From Flavipsychrobacter sp. (GTDB lineage: Bacteria > Bacteroidota > Bacteroidia > Chitinophagales > Chitinophagaceae): a stretch of DNA of 64,000 nt. The notes beneath the pieces are model-generated. The model did not search any database and was not told where the DNA came from. It was given only the letters and a program-made list of their open reading frames with translations. The stretch spans positions 103,334 to 167,333 of the forward strand of contig JAEUVX010000014.1 of the NCBI GenBank assembly GCA_016786615.1, in the 5' to 3' direction. The translations under genes and the position numbers were made by a program. Of the stretch, positions 33,490-42,997 are shown piece after piece (within the stretch, counting starts at the first letter, position 1; every line of letters starts with the position of its first letter).

Positions 33490-34847
33490 TGAGTAACGAT
33501 AAACAAAAACGACTGGTGATACTGGGCGCTGCGGAAAGCGGTGTAGGTGCTGCTTTGCTTGGCAAAAAGCAAGGTTGGGACGTTTTTGTAACCGATGGCG
33601 GAAAGCTGAAAGACACTTATAAAACTACTTTGACAGAAGCCGGTATTACATATGAAGAGGGTACGCACAGTATGGATAAAATACTGAATGCAGACTGTGT
33701 AGTGAAAAGCCCGGGTATTGCAGATAAAGTGCCTGTAGTGAAAGCTATTCGTGAAGCGGGTATAGAAGTATGCAGCGAAATAGAGTTTGGCTACCGCTAT
33801 AAGGGCGATAGCAAGATAATAGCTATAACAGGCAGCAATGGTAAAAGCACTACTACAAAGCTGACATACCACCTGCTGAAAGAAGCAGGATATGATGCTG
33901 CACTGGTAGGTAATATCGGTTACAGCTTTGCAAGGCAGATAGCAGAAAAGCCGACTGAGTGGTATGTGATAGAAGTGAGCAGTTTCCAGTTGGATGATAT
34001 ACACTACTTCAGACCGGATGTAGCGGTGCTGCTGAATATAACACCCGACCACCTCGACAGATATGATTACAAATTCGACAACTATATACAATCTAAATTC
34101 CGAATCGCTGAAAACCAGACAAAAACAGATTTTTTCATTACTAACCTTGATGATAAAGTAATAACCGATCATCTTGCCAACCATTCCATTAATTCACACA
34201 CAATCTTTTTTACGATGAGCGAACAACAACAACCGAACGAGGGGGGATTTATTCAAAACGAACAAATGAACATCCGTTACGACGGCGAAGAATTGAACAT
34301 GTCAATTCATGATCTATCTCTTAAAGGCAGGCACAATCAATATAACAGCATGGCAGCAGGCATATCAGCTCGTATTGCGGGTATTCGCAAAGAAAAAATA
34401 AGAGAGAGTTTCACTTCGTTCGAAGGGCTGGAGCATCGTCTTGAATTTGTTGCTACCGTACGTGGCGTTGATTACATCAACGACAGCAAAGCTACCAATG
34501 TAAACTCTGTATGGTTTGCACTGGAAAGTATGAAACAGTCTACCATCCTGATATTGGGCGGGCAGGATAAGGGTAATGATTATAACGAGATAATGGAACT
34601 CGTAAAGGAGAAGGTGAAAGCTATAGTATGCATGGGTATTGATAATAAGCCAATACACGATGCATTTGATGGTGTGGTGGAAAATGTTGTTGACACACAA
34701 AGTGCGAAAGATGCGGTAAAAGCTGCGTACTCACTGGCGGATAAAGGTGACGCTGTGTTGTTGTCGCCGGCATGTGCCAGCTTCGATTTGTTTAAAAACT
34801 ACGAAGACCGTGGCCGTCAGTTTAAAGATGCTGTTCGTGAATTGTAA
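33489..34847 (+). CDS. murD: UDP-MurNAc-L-alanine:D-glutamate ligase MurD
   Basis: A 452-residue Mur ligase: N-terminal LVILGAAESGVGAALLGKKQGWDVFVTD, ATP loop AITGSNGKSTTTKL, middle-domain YVIEVSSFQLDDIHYFRPDVAVLLNITPDHLDRYD, and C-terminal YINDSKATNVNSVWFALES...LILGGQDKGNDY and LLSPACASFDLFKNYEDRGRQF. These are classic MurD signatures. It starts at GTG, overlapping the mraY stop by one base. Confidence 0.97.
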   Translation: MSNDKQKRLVILGAAESGVGAALLGKKQGWDVFVTDGGKLKDTYKTTLTEAGITYEEGTHSMDKILNADCVVKSPGIADKVPVVKAIREAGIEVCSEIEFGYRYKGDSKIIAITGSNGKSTTTKLTYHLLKEAGYDAALVGNIGYSFARQIAEKPTEWYVIEVSSFQLDDIHYFRPDVAVLLNITPDHLDRYDYKFDNYIQSKFRIAENQTKTDFFITNLDDKVITDHLANHSINSHTIFFTMSEQQQPNEGGFIQNEQMNIRYDGEELNMSIHDLSLKGRHNQYNSMAAGISARIAGIRKEKIRESFTSFEGLEHRLEFVATVRGVDYINDSKATNVNSVWFALESMKQSTILILGGQDKGNDYNEIMELVKEKVKAIVCMGIDNKPIHDAFDGVVENVVDTQSAKDAVKAAYSLADKGDAVLLSPACASFDLFKNYEDRGRQFKDAVREL

Positions 34848-34875
34848 TTGATAAAAAAGAGAAAAAGAAAACGCA

Positions 34876-36075
34876 ATGAACAAATTGTTGAATCGTACAA
34901 AAGGTGATAAAGTGATATGGGGGGTAGTACTCGTACTATCTTTCATAAGCCTGCTTGCCGTGTACAGCTCTACAGGTTCATTGGCGTTCCGTATGTCGAA
35001 GGATTCAAGTTATTACCTGATGAAACACCTGATGGTATTGGCACTTGGTTTACTTATAATATATGGAGTACATAAGGTTAACTATACAAAGTTCGCTCGT
35101 ATAGCAATTTTACTGTACTTACTTAGTTTGCCGTTATTAATATATACACTGTTTTTCGGGACAACACTCAACGAAGGTTCTCGTTGGATAAGGCTCCCGG
35201 TCATCAATGTTACATTCCAGACTTCAGACCTTGCCAAGCTGGCATTGTTCATGTTCCTTGCACGGATACTCAGTATCAAGCAGAATGTAATTAAAGATTG
35301 GAGTAAAGGATTTATGCCGGTACTGATTCCCGTAATCGTAACCTGTGCATTGATAGCCCCTGCAAACTTATCTACGGCGCTGATGCTTGGTTTTACATGT
35401 TGCATCCTGTTCTTCATCGGCAGGGTACAAGTGAAGCATATCATGCTGCTGGCTGTAGCAGGTATTTTTGGCGTAGTAGGTTTGTTTCTTGTGTCGAAAG
35501 CTACAGGCTTTGGCCGTGCAGCAACATGGGAACAACGTATCAAAGATTTTGCGGGTAGTGAAAAGGGTGAAGACGGAAAGAAAAAAGAAGATGTGTTTCA
35601 GGTGCAGCAGGCAAAGATTGCCATTGCAAATGGTGGTGTAACAGGACGTGGACCGGGCAAGAGTTTGCAGCGCAATTTTTTACCGCATCCTTATTCAGAC
35701 TTTATCTACTCGATAATAATAGAAGAGTATGGATTGGTTGGTGGGGCTGTTGTAGTAATACTGTACCTGCTGTTCTTATGGAGGAGCATACAAATATTCA
35801 GAAGATGCCCGTATGCATTCGGTGCGTTTCTGGCAGTAGGGTTGAGCATCACACTTGTGTTTCAGGCAATGCTGAACATGGCTGTGAATGTACATCTGGT
35901 GCCTGTAACGGGTTTGACACTGCCACTTATAAGTATGGGTGGTTCGTCGATATGGTTTACAAGTGTTGCAATAGGTGTGGTGTTGAGTGTGAGCAGGTAT
36001 GTTGATGAAAATGAAGGCAAGAAAAAAATAAACGAAGAAACTAAAGTTAAAACTCCAAAACCGGCGTTGGCATAA
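34876..36075 (+). CDS. ftsW: Septal peptidoglycan polymerase FtsW
   Basis: A 399-residue SEDS glycosyltransferase with about ten membrane segments. Family motifs include SLLAVYSSTGSLA, GSRWIRLP, FLPHPYSDFIYSIIIEEYGLVGG and the C-terminal VPVTGLTLPLISMGGSSIW. The SEDS catalytic Asp equivalent lies in the YSDFIYSIIIEE loop. It polymerises lipid II at the septum together with FtsI. The C-terminal tail is short and Lys-rich (KKKINEETKVKTPKP). One base separates it from murG. Confidence 0.96.
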   Translation: MNKLLNRTKGDKVIWGVVLVLSFISLLAVYSSTGSLAFRMSKDSSYYLMKHLMVLALGLLIIYGVHKVNYTKFARIAILLYLLSLPLLIYTLFFGTTLNEGSRWIRLPVINVTFQTSDLAKLALFMFLARILSIKQNVIKDWSKGFMPVLIPVIVTCALIAPANLSTALMLGFTCCILFFIGRVQVKHIMLLAVAGIFGVVGLFLVSKATGFGRAATWEQRIKDFAGSEKGEDGKKKEDVFQVQQAKIAIANGGVTGRGPGKSLQRNFLPHPYSDFIYSIIIEEYGLVGGAVVVILYLLFLWRSIQIFRRCPYAFGAFLAVGLSITLVFQAMLNMAVNVHLVPVTGLTLPLISMGGSSIWFTSVAIGVVLSVSRYVDENEGKKKINEETKVKTPKPALA

Positions 36076-36076
36076 G

Positions 36077-37174
36077 ATGGGCAACATGCGCGTAATAATA
36101 GCAGGTGGTGGTACAGGAGGGCATATCTTCCCTGCTGTAGCCATAGGCCATGCGTTGCAAAAAATGCAACCCGGTACAGAGCTGCTGTTTGTAGGTGCGC
36201 AGGGTAAGATGGAAATGGAGAAAGTGCCGCAGGAGGGTTTTAAAATAGTAGGGCTTGATATAGCAGGCTTTAACAGGAGCAATATGTTGAAGAACCTGTT
36301 GCTGCCTTATAAAATATTGAAGAGTGCATTGCAGGCAAGAAGCATCATCAAAAACTTTAAGCCCAATGCAGTGGTTGGTGTGGGTGGTTATGCAAGCTTT
36401 CCTGTGCTGAATGCAGCACAAGGTATGGGCATACCAACATTGATACAGGAACAGAATTCTTACGCAGGTAAGAGTAATAAAATATTAAGCAGGAAAGCGA
36501 AAGCCGTGTGTGTGGCTTATGAGAAGATGGATAAATTCTTCCCTGCAGATAAACTGATACTGACAGGCAACCCTGTACGTAGTAAGATATCGCAATCGAC
36601 ACTGGATAGGGCAGAAGGGCAGGCATGGCTGGGTATGAACAACTTTAAGAAAACGATTCTTGTGGTTGGTGGCAGCCTCGGTGCAAAATCTATAAATGAA
36701 GCGATAGATGCAAGCCTTGAAGAAATACTGCAACAGGAAGTGCAGATAGTATGGCAGACAGGTAAACCATATTATGAGCAGGCAAAACAAAGGGCATCTG
36801 CATTTGGTGATAAGGTAAAAGTGTTTGAGTTTATCAGAGAGATGGATTATGCATATGCAGCAGCAGATGTAGTGATATCAAGGGCAGGTGCGCTGGCAAT
36901 AGCAGAGCTCTGTATCGTGGCAAAGCCTGTAATATTTGTACCATACCCGTTTGCGGCCGAAGACCACCAGACAAGCAATGCAATGGCATTAGTAGAACAC
37001 AATGCTGCTATGATGGTGAAAGACAGTGATGCGAAGACAGAGCTGGTAAAGAAATTGAAAATGCTGCTGCAGGATGCGTCGATGCAGGAGATAATGGTAA
37101 AGGCTCTGAAAGTACTTGCTATAAAAGATGCAGATAAAAGAATAGCTGAAAAAGTAATAGCGATAGCGCAATGA
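36077..37174 (+). CDS. murG: UDP-GlcNAc transferase MurG
   Basis: A 365-residue GT-B enzyme that makes lipid II from lipid I. N-terminal VIIAGGGTGGHIFPAVAIGHAL with the first G-loop, VGVGGYASFPVLNAA, EQNSYAGKSNKILSRKAKAVCVAYE, and the C-terminal VVGGSLGAKSINEAI and SRAGALAIAELCIVAKPVIFVPYPFAAEDHQTSNA are typical. Two starts (36077 and 36086) are in frame; the first leaves a one-base gap from ftsW. The stop overlaps murC by four bases. Confidence 0.96.
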   Translation: MGNMRVIIAGGGTGGHIFPAVAIGHALQKMQPGTELLFVGAQGKMEMEKVPQEGFKIVGLDIAGFNRSNMLKNLLLPYKILKSALQARSIIKNFKPNAVVGVGGYASFPVLNAAQGMGIPTLIQEQNSYAGKSNKILSRKAKAVCVAYEKMDKFFPADKLILTGNPVRSKISQSTLDRAEGQAWLGMNNFKKTILVVGGSLGAKSINEAIDASLEEILQQEVQIVWQTGKPYYEQAKQRASAFGDKVKVFEFIREMDYAYAAADVVISRAGALAIAELCIVAKPVIFVPYPFAAEDHQTSNAMALVEHNAAMMVKDSDAKTELVKKLKMLLQDASMQEIMVKALKVLAIKDADKRIAEKVIAIAQ

Positions 37175-38529
37175 ATGTAAGAGAACTGAAACGGGTGTAT
37201 TTCGTGGGTATCGGTGGTATCGGTATGAGTGCCCTTGCGCGCTTCTTCCATAGCCGGGGTACTGTGGTGAGTGGTTATGACCGTACTGAAACAGCTCTTA
37301 CAAAACAATTGGTAGCAGAGGGTATGGCTGTACATTATACAGATGATATCAGCCTGATAGATAAAGAAGCTGAATTGATTGTGTACACACCCGCTATACC
37401 TAAAGACCATAAAGAACTGAACTGGCTGAAAGAAAATAACTACCCTGTTTACAAACGCAGCGATGTATTGCAATGGATAACAGAAGCATTGTTTTCAATA
37501 ACAGTAGCTGGTACGCACGGTAAAACAACTATCTCTACCATGATAGCCTACCTGCTGCGCGAAACAGGGTATGGTTGTAATGCATTCCTTGGTGGTATAT
37601 CTGTAAACTACAACAGCAACTACTGGAGCAGCGATAACGCAACAGCCGTGATAGAAGCAGATGAGTATGACAGGAGCTTCCTGAAACTCTTCCCGGATGT
37701 AGCAGTACTGACGGCAATGGATGCAGACCACCTGGATATATATGGTACAGCAGAAGAAGTAGAAGCAGCATTTATACAATACACAAAAAATATAAAGCCC
37801 GGTGGTACACTGATAGCCAAGCACGGATTGCACAGGGCGAAAGACCTGCATGCATCGAACATAATAACATATAGCCTGCAAAACGATGCGGCTGATGTAT
37901 ATGGTGCTAACATAGTGCAGAAGGATGGGGGCTACATCTTTGATGTGATTGCTAAAGATTGGGTAGTGAATGACGTGCGCTTGCCGATAGGGGGTATGCA
38001 TAATATTGAAAATGCGATTGCGGCAATAGCAGTAACACAACAACTGAAAATTGAAGCAGGATTGGTGAAAGAAGCGCTGGCAGGGTTTAAAGGTATCAAG
38101 CGCCGTTTTGAATATGTAGTGAAGAATGATAAAGTGGTGTTTATAGATGACTATGCGCACCACCCCGAAGAATTGGCAGCGTTGATAAAAAGTGCGAAGC
38201 GTTTGTTTGCAGGTCGTAAATGTGTAGTAGCATTTCAGCCGCACCTGTTTAGTCGTACACGCGATTTTGCAGATGGTTTTGCAGAAAGCCTGAGCATGGC
38301 AGACGAGGTGATACTGCTGGATATATATCCTGCGCGCGAATTGCCGATTGAAGGTGTGACATCACAAATGATTGCAGACAGGATGGGTAATCCCAACCAT
38401 ACGATATTGAGTAAGGAAGGTTTGATAGAATATGTAAAAACTGCCCCGCTTGATTTGTTTATAACAGCAGGTGCGGGCGATATAGATAAACTGGTGAGCC
38501 CTGTAAAAGAGATACTGGAAACTAAGTAA
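37171..38529 (+). CDS. murC: UDP-MurNAc:L-alanine ligase MurC
   Basis: A 452-residue Mur ligase. N-terminal YFVGIGGIGMSALARFFHSRGTVVSGYD, the ATP loop VAGTHGKTTISTM (GTHGKT is specific to MurC/Mpl), EADEYDRSFLKLFPDVAVLTAMDADHLDIYG and C-terminal FIDDYAHHPEELAALIKSA and FQPHLFSRTRDFADGFAESL are characteristic. It catalyses the first amino-acid addition. ATGA and TAATG overlaps tie it to murG and ftsQ. Confidence 0.97.
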   Translation: MNVRELKRVYFVGIGGIGMSALARFFHSRGTVVSGYDRTETALTKQLVAEGMAVHYTDDISLIDKEAELIVYTPAIPKDHKELNWLKENNYPVYKRSDVLQWITEALFSITVAGTHGKTTISTMIAYLLRETGYGCNAFLGGISVNYNSNYWSSDNATAVIEADEYDRSFLKLFPDVAVLTAMDADHLDIYGTAEEVEAAFIQYTKNIKPGGTLIAKHGLHRAKDLHASNIITYSLQNDAADVYGANIVQKDGGYIFDVIAKDWVVNDVRLPIGGMHNIENAIAAIAVTQQLKIEAGLVKEALAGFKGIKRRFEYVVKNDKVVFIDDYAHHPEELAALIKSAKRLFAGRKCVVAFQPHLFSRTRDFADGFAESLSMADEVILLDIYPARELPIEGVTSQMIADRMGNPNHTILSKEGLIEYVKTAPLDLFITAGAGDIDKLVSPVKEILETK

Positions 38530-39671
38530 TGAGCGAAAAGCGCAAAATATCGGTTCGTAAAATAATACAGACACTGGTTACCATACTGGTAACAGGTGCG
38601 TGTGCTACGGCCATGCTGAGCGCAGCACGCAGGCAGGATGCGAAGCATATCAAAGATTTCAGCATCAACATAAAAAATGAACAGTATGGGTTTGTAGATA
38701 AAGCAGAGGTAAAATACAGGTTGTTGAATGATAAGGATGTAGATGTAAAGAAGATAGCGCTAGGCAGGCTGAATGTCGGTATGATGGAAAAGATTGTAGC
38801 GACAAACCCTTGGGTGGCAGATGCACAGGTATATGTAGATAACAGTAAAGTAGTACACGTGAACCTGACACAACGTGTGCCTGTGGCAAGGCTCTTTGAT
38901 CAGACGGGCAATAGTTATTATCTGGATAACACACTTACTGCTATGCCGCTAAGTGACAGGTATATACACTATACAACGGTTGTTACAAATGTGCCTGTAT
39001 TAAAAGAAGATAGTGTCGGTAAAGCATTGAAAGCACAGATAGTGAAACTGGTGAGGCATATAGAACGTGATAGCTTCTGGAGTGCGCAGGTATCACAGAT
39101 AATATTGAATGACGACAAAGCATTTGAGTTGGTGCCGGTGTTGGGCAATCATAAAATACTGATTGGAGATACATCGAACCTTGATGAAAAGTTTGAAAAT
39201 CTCTACGCGTTTTATAAGAAGATAATGACACGTATTGGTTGGGATAAATACGAAGTGCTGGATGTAAGGTATAAAGGACAAGTAGTGGCATCACCTGCAC
39301 TGCCATGGAAGCCGCCGACAGACAAGGCTATGAGTAATATGAACTGGGTGAAAAGTATTATAGGGAATGATACTAATAAAGTAATAGCACCATTGCCAAA
39401 GCCTGTAGCAGTAGCACAACCACAGGCAAGCACAGCAGCAGTGAAACCCATAGCTACTAAACCTGTACCAACTGTTCCTGCGAAACCATCTGTAGTGAAA
39501 CCGGAACAAAAAAATGTAACAGCGAAGAAGCCCGAACCAAAAGCAACAATAAAGAAAGAAGATAAAAAGACAATAACGAAGAAACCTGATAGCAAAGAGA
39601 AACCGAAAAACACCGAAAAGCCAAAAGCACAAAACAAAGAAGAACAAACACCAAAGTATCTGTACCAGTAA
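38529..39671 (+). CDS. ftsQ: FtsQ/DivIB-like division protein with a long Lys/Pro-rich tail
   Basis: A 380-residue bitopic protein. A short basic N terminus and one membrane segment (IIQTLVTILVTGACATAMLSAA) are followed by a POTRA-like region (FSINIKNEQYGFVDKAEVKYRLLNDKDVDVKKIALGRLNVGMMEKIVATNPWVADAQVYVDNSKVVHVNLTQRVPVARLFD). Next comes a beta domain up to about residue 280. The last 90 residues or so are low complexity, built from Lys, Pro, Thr, Ala and Glu, ending TPKYLYQ. This tail is predicted to lie in the periplasm and be disordered and basic. Place between murC and ftsA and the POTRA-like sequence identify it as FtsQ; the tail length seems unusual. Confidence 0.9.
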   Translation: MSEKRKISVRKIIQTLVTILVTGACATAMLSAARRQDAKHIKDFSINIKNEQYGFVDKAEVKYRLLNDKDVDVKKIALGRLNVGMMEKIVATNPWVADAQVYVDNSKVVHVNLTQRVPVARLFDQTGNSYYLDNTLTAMPLSDRYIHYTTVVTNVPVLKEDSVGKALKAQIVKLVRHIERDSFWSAQVSQIILNDDKAFELVPVLGNHKILIGDTSNLDEKFENLYAFYKKIMTRIGWDKYEVLDVRYKGQVVASPALPWKPPTDKAMSNMNWVKSIIGNDTNKVIAPLPKPVAVAQPQASTAAVKPIATKPVPTVPAKPSVVKPEQKNVTAKKPEPKATIKKEDKKTITKKPDSKEKPKNTEKPKAQNKEEQTPKYLYQ

Positions 39672-39705
39672 AACAAGAAAATTAACTGCTTAAACGCAAC
39701 GCAAT

Positions 39706-41106
39706 ATGAGTAAAAAAGAACAACCCATCATTGTCGGCCTCGACATCGGTACTACGAAAGTGGTAGCTATTGCAGGTCGCAAGAACGAGTATGGCAAACT
39801 TGAGATACTCGGTTTTGGTAAGTCGGAATCGCAAGGTGTGAGCCACGGTGTGGTGATGAACATCGAGCAATGTATCCGCTCTATCGAGCAAGCTATTGAA
39901 AAATGCCTTGATTCAAACCCGAATCTCGAAATCAAAGAAGTGTACGTGGGTATAGCGGGCCAGCACATCAAGAGCCTGCAAACCCGTGGTGACCGTGTTC
40001 GTACACGCATTGATGAAGAGATTAACAAAGAAGATATAGACCTGCTGGTCCGCGACCAGTATAAAACATACATCCCTGCCGGCGACCAGATAATAGATAT
40101 CGTACCGCAGGAGTTTATGGTGGACAGTACGCCAAATGTAATAGACCCGGTGGGTATGAGTGGTGTGAAAATCGGTGCAAACTTCCACATTGTTACGGGC
40201 GACCGTAATGCGATACGTAACATCAAACGTTGTGTAGATAAGGCCAACCTGAATACAAGAGACCTTGTATTGCAACCGCTGGCATCTGCAGCTGCTGTAA
40301 TGAATGACGAAGATCTGGAAGCAGGTGTAGCTATTGTGGATATAGGTGGTGGTACAACGGATATGGCGGTGTTTTATGACGGCGTGTTGAAGCATACCGC
40401 TGTTATTCCATACGCAGGCGTAAATATTACTAATGATATACGCAATGGTTTAGGTGTGCTGCGTGCACAGGCCGAACAGATGAAAGTGCAGTTTGGTACG
40501 GCACTGGCTGATGAAGCAAATGCAAATGCATACATCACTATCCCCGGCTTGCGTGGTTTGCCACCCAAAGAAATATCTGTAAAGAACCTGGCAAACATTA
40601 TACAGGCTCGTATGCAGGAAATACTTGACTATGTAGTGTACCACCTGAAACAAATAGGGCTGGATAAAAAACTATATGGCGGTATTATTCTTACAGGTGG
40701 TGGTGCGCAGCTGAAGCACATCATACAGCTTACAGAATATGTAACAGGCTTGGGTGCACGCATCGGTTATCCTAATGAACACCTTTCAGGCAATGATACT
40801 GAAACAATGATGAATCCGATGTATTCTACGTGTATAGGACTGATACTGCGTGGATACCATGACTACGAAAACGGCAGATTGCGTTTTGTGGGTGAGGGTG
40901 GTAATATCATGCACATCAGTGCCGAAGAGGCTAAAGCGATTGCAGATAATCTGAAAGCGGTAGAGGATACAGTAGAAGAAGAAGATACAGCGACAGCACA
41001 AAACAAGAACGTGAAGCGCAGTGAAAACTTTAAAAAACTGTTTGATGGCTTCAAGGGCAAATTCATGAAACTGTTTGAAGAGGTAGATGACCAGGAAATG
41101 GAATAA
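39706..41106 (+). CDS. ftsA: Cell division protein FtsA
   Basis: A 466-residue actin-like protein that anchors FtsZ to the membrane. Phosphate-1 motif IIVGLDIGTTKVVAIAGRKN, the 1C domain stretch, phosphate-2 AIVDIGGGTTDMAVFYDG and adenosine motif GIILTGGGAQLKHI are present. The C terminus has the expected amphipathic helix (FKKLFDGFKGKFMKLFEEV). It follows ftsQ after 34 bp and precedes ftsZ by 65 bp. Confidence 0.97.
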   Translation: MSKKEQPIIVGLDIGTTKVVAIAGRKNEYGKLEILGFGKSESQGVSHGVVMNIEQCIRSIEQAIEKCLDSNPNLEIKEVYVGIAGQHIKSLQTRGDRVRTRIDEEINKEDIDLLVRDQYKTYIPAGDQIIDIVPQEFMVDSTPNVIDPVGMSGVKIGANFHIVTGDRNAIRNIKRCVDKANLNTRDLVLQPLASAAAVMNDEDLEAGVAIVDIGGGTTDMAVFYDGVLKHTAVIPYAGVNITNDIRNGLGVLRAQAEQMKVQFGTALADEANANAYITIPGLRGLPPKEISVKNLANIIQARMQEILDYVVYHLKQIGLDKKLYGGIILTGGGAQLKHIIQLTEYVTGLGARIGYPNEHLSGNDTETMMNPMYSTCIGLILRGYHDYENGRLRFVGEGGNIMHISAEEAKAIADNLKAVEDTVEEEDTATAQNKNVKRSENFKKLFDGFKGKFMKLFEEVDDQEME

Positions 41107-41171
41107 TAACAATAAAAAATTCACAACTACTCATAACACATTGTATTACTAACCCAACAAAAACAAATCGT

Positions 41172-42848
41172 ATGATACATTTCGAAATCCCCAAAAATCA
41201 ATCATCTATCCTGAAAGTGATAGGTGTAGGTGGTGGTGGCAGCAACGCTGTTAACTACATGCACAGCCTTGGTATTGAAGGCGTTGATTTTGTAATCTGT
41301 AATACAGACTCACAAGCATTAGCGCTGAGCCCTGTAGCAAATAAGATACAGCTTGGGCCACACCTTACACAAGGTTTGGGTGCAGGTGCGAATCCCGAAA
41401 TCGGTAAACAGGCAAGCGAAGAAAGCTTTGATGATATATCTAAGATACTGAAGGTAAATACCCGTATGGCATTCATTACTGCCGGTATGGGCGGTGGTAC
41501 AGGTACAGGTGGTGCGCCTGTAGTTGCTAAAATATGCCGTGAGTTGGGTATCCTGACTGTTGGTATCGTAACTACACCATTTACATACGAAGGCCGCAAA
41601 CGTCTGAAACAAGCACAGGAAGGTATAGACCGTATGCGTGAGCATGTAGATACTATCCTGATAATATCTAACGATAAGCTGCGCCAGCAGTGTGGCAACC
41701 TACCTTTCACACAGGCATTTGCAAAAGCAGATGACGTGTTGGCTACTGCTGCAAAATGTATAACAGATGTGATAACTTCTACAGGACAGATAAACGTTGA
41801 CTTTGCGGACGTTTGTACTGTAATGAAAAATGGTGGTGTTGCAATACTTGGTGCTTCACAGATAGGTGGTGAAAACCGTGCGCTGCATGCAGTAGAGCAA
41901 GCATTGAATTCGCCATTGCTGAATGACAGCGACATACGTGGTGCAAAATGGATATTGCTAAATATCACATCAAGTGCAGGTGAGCATGAGCATACAATGG
42001 ATGAAGCAGAAGCAATACAGGCTTATGTGCAACAACAGGCGGGAGATAATTGTGATGTAATATTAGGTATGGGCCACGATCCGAACCTGGGGGATAAAAT
42101 AGCGGTTACTATTATTGCTACAGGGTTCAATCACAACGAACTGAATATTGAGATACCGGAAAAGAGTAATCAACCTGAAAAAATTGTTGTAGCACTTGGT
42201 GATACAAATGCAAATATTACTAACACTGCACCTGCACCCGTAGCAGCAGAAACGCCAAAGGTAGCCATTGATACGATGGCTCCTACACTGGTGGAGATGC
42301 CGGTTGCAGAAAATAAAGCAGTTGTAATAGATGCAAAGCCTGCTTTCCCGCAAGTCACAGAACAGAAAGAAATGTTTGTACTTGATGCACAGTCTGCAAC
42401 ACCTGTAGCAGAGGTGCCTGCAACTAAAGCTGAAGAACCTGCTGCTGCTCCGGTAGTATCTGCAGAAGAAACTATCCAGTTGGTAATCAAGAATGAAGCA
42501 CCTGCAACACCTGTGCAGGAAACACCGGTAATGAAAGTTGGAGAACGTGTACTGACGGCTGATGAGGTAGAGGAGAAACAACGTTTTGAAGATCAGAAAC
42601 GCGCATTGGAAGAAAGGGCTGAACGCCTTCGCCGAATGAGTTTTAATATCAAAACGAATGAAAGCAGCGATGATGTAGAAAATGTACCTGCATACGTTCG
42701 CCGCAACATGCAGATAGATAATAATGGTGTTGCATCATCAGATACATTTTATAGTGGATACACAGTTGGTATGAACGACCAGCAAAACAATACTCAGGCA
42801 AGCATACAAACCATCAATACATTCCTTGATGGTAAGAAGCCTGACTAA
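41172..42848 (+). CDS. ftsZ: Cell division GTPase FtsZ
   Basis: A 558-residue tubulin homologue. The GTPase core (about residues 10-320) has GVGGGGSNAVN and the tubulin signature GGGTGTGG at 107-114. A linker of about 180 residues rich in Ala, Glu, Pro and Val follows. The conserved C-terminal peptide that binds FtsA is recognisable as VPAYVRR at 505-511, but it is not terminal: about 47 further residues follow, rich in Asn, Gln, Thr and Ser. This makes the protein long for the family. It ends the dcw run; a strong terminator lies 38 bp downstream. Confidence 0.97.
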   Translation: MIHFEIPKNQSSILKVIGVGGGGSNAVNYMHSLGIEGVDFVICNTDSQALALSPVANKIQLGPHLTQGLGAGANPEIGKQASEESFDDISKILKVNTRMAFITAGMGGGTGTGGAPVVAKICRELGILTVGIVTTPFTYEGRKRLKQAQEGIDRMREHVDTILIISNDKLRQQCGNLPFTQAFAKADDVLATAAKCITDVITSTGQINVDFADVCTVMKNGGVAILGASQIGGENRALHAVEQALNSPLLNDSDIRGAKWILLNITSSAGEHEHTMDEAEAIQAYVQQQAGDNCDVILGMGHDPNLGDKIAVTIIATGFNHNELNIEIPEKSNQPEKIVVALGDTNANITNTAPAPVAAETPKVAIDTMAPTLVEMPVAENKAVVIDAKPAFPQVTEQKEMFVLDAQSATPVAEVPATKAEEPAAAPVVSAEETIQLVIKNEAPATPVQETPVMKVGERVLTADEVEEKQRFEDQKRALEERAERLRRMSFNIKTNESSDDVENVPAYVRRNMQIDNNGVASSDTFYSGYTVGMNDQQNNTQASIQTINTFLDGKKPD

Positions 42849-42886
42849 TTAAACAGTCTCTTTTGTTATATTTCATATTGCGTAAC

Positions 42887-42915
42887 AGCTCCCCTTGTCT
42901 AAGGGGAGCTTTTTA
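42887..42915 (+). terminator. Terminator of the dcw cluster
   Basis: AGCTCCCCTT / AAGGGGAGCT, a perfect 10-bp stem with a GTCT loop, is followed by five T. It is the only strong terminator seen after mraZ. Confidence 0.92.
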
Positions 42916-42997
42916 TTTTCTTTAACATTCATCGATTAAACGTTTTATTGAACGCGCAGTCTATTTATTAATTCTTAACTATTTAAAACGAGGAATT

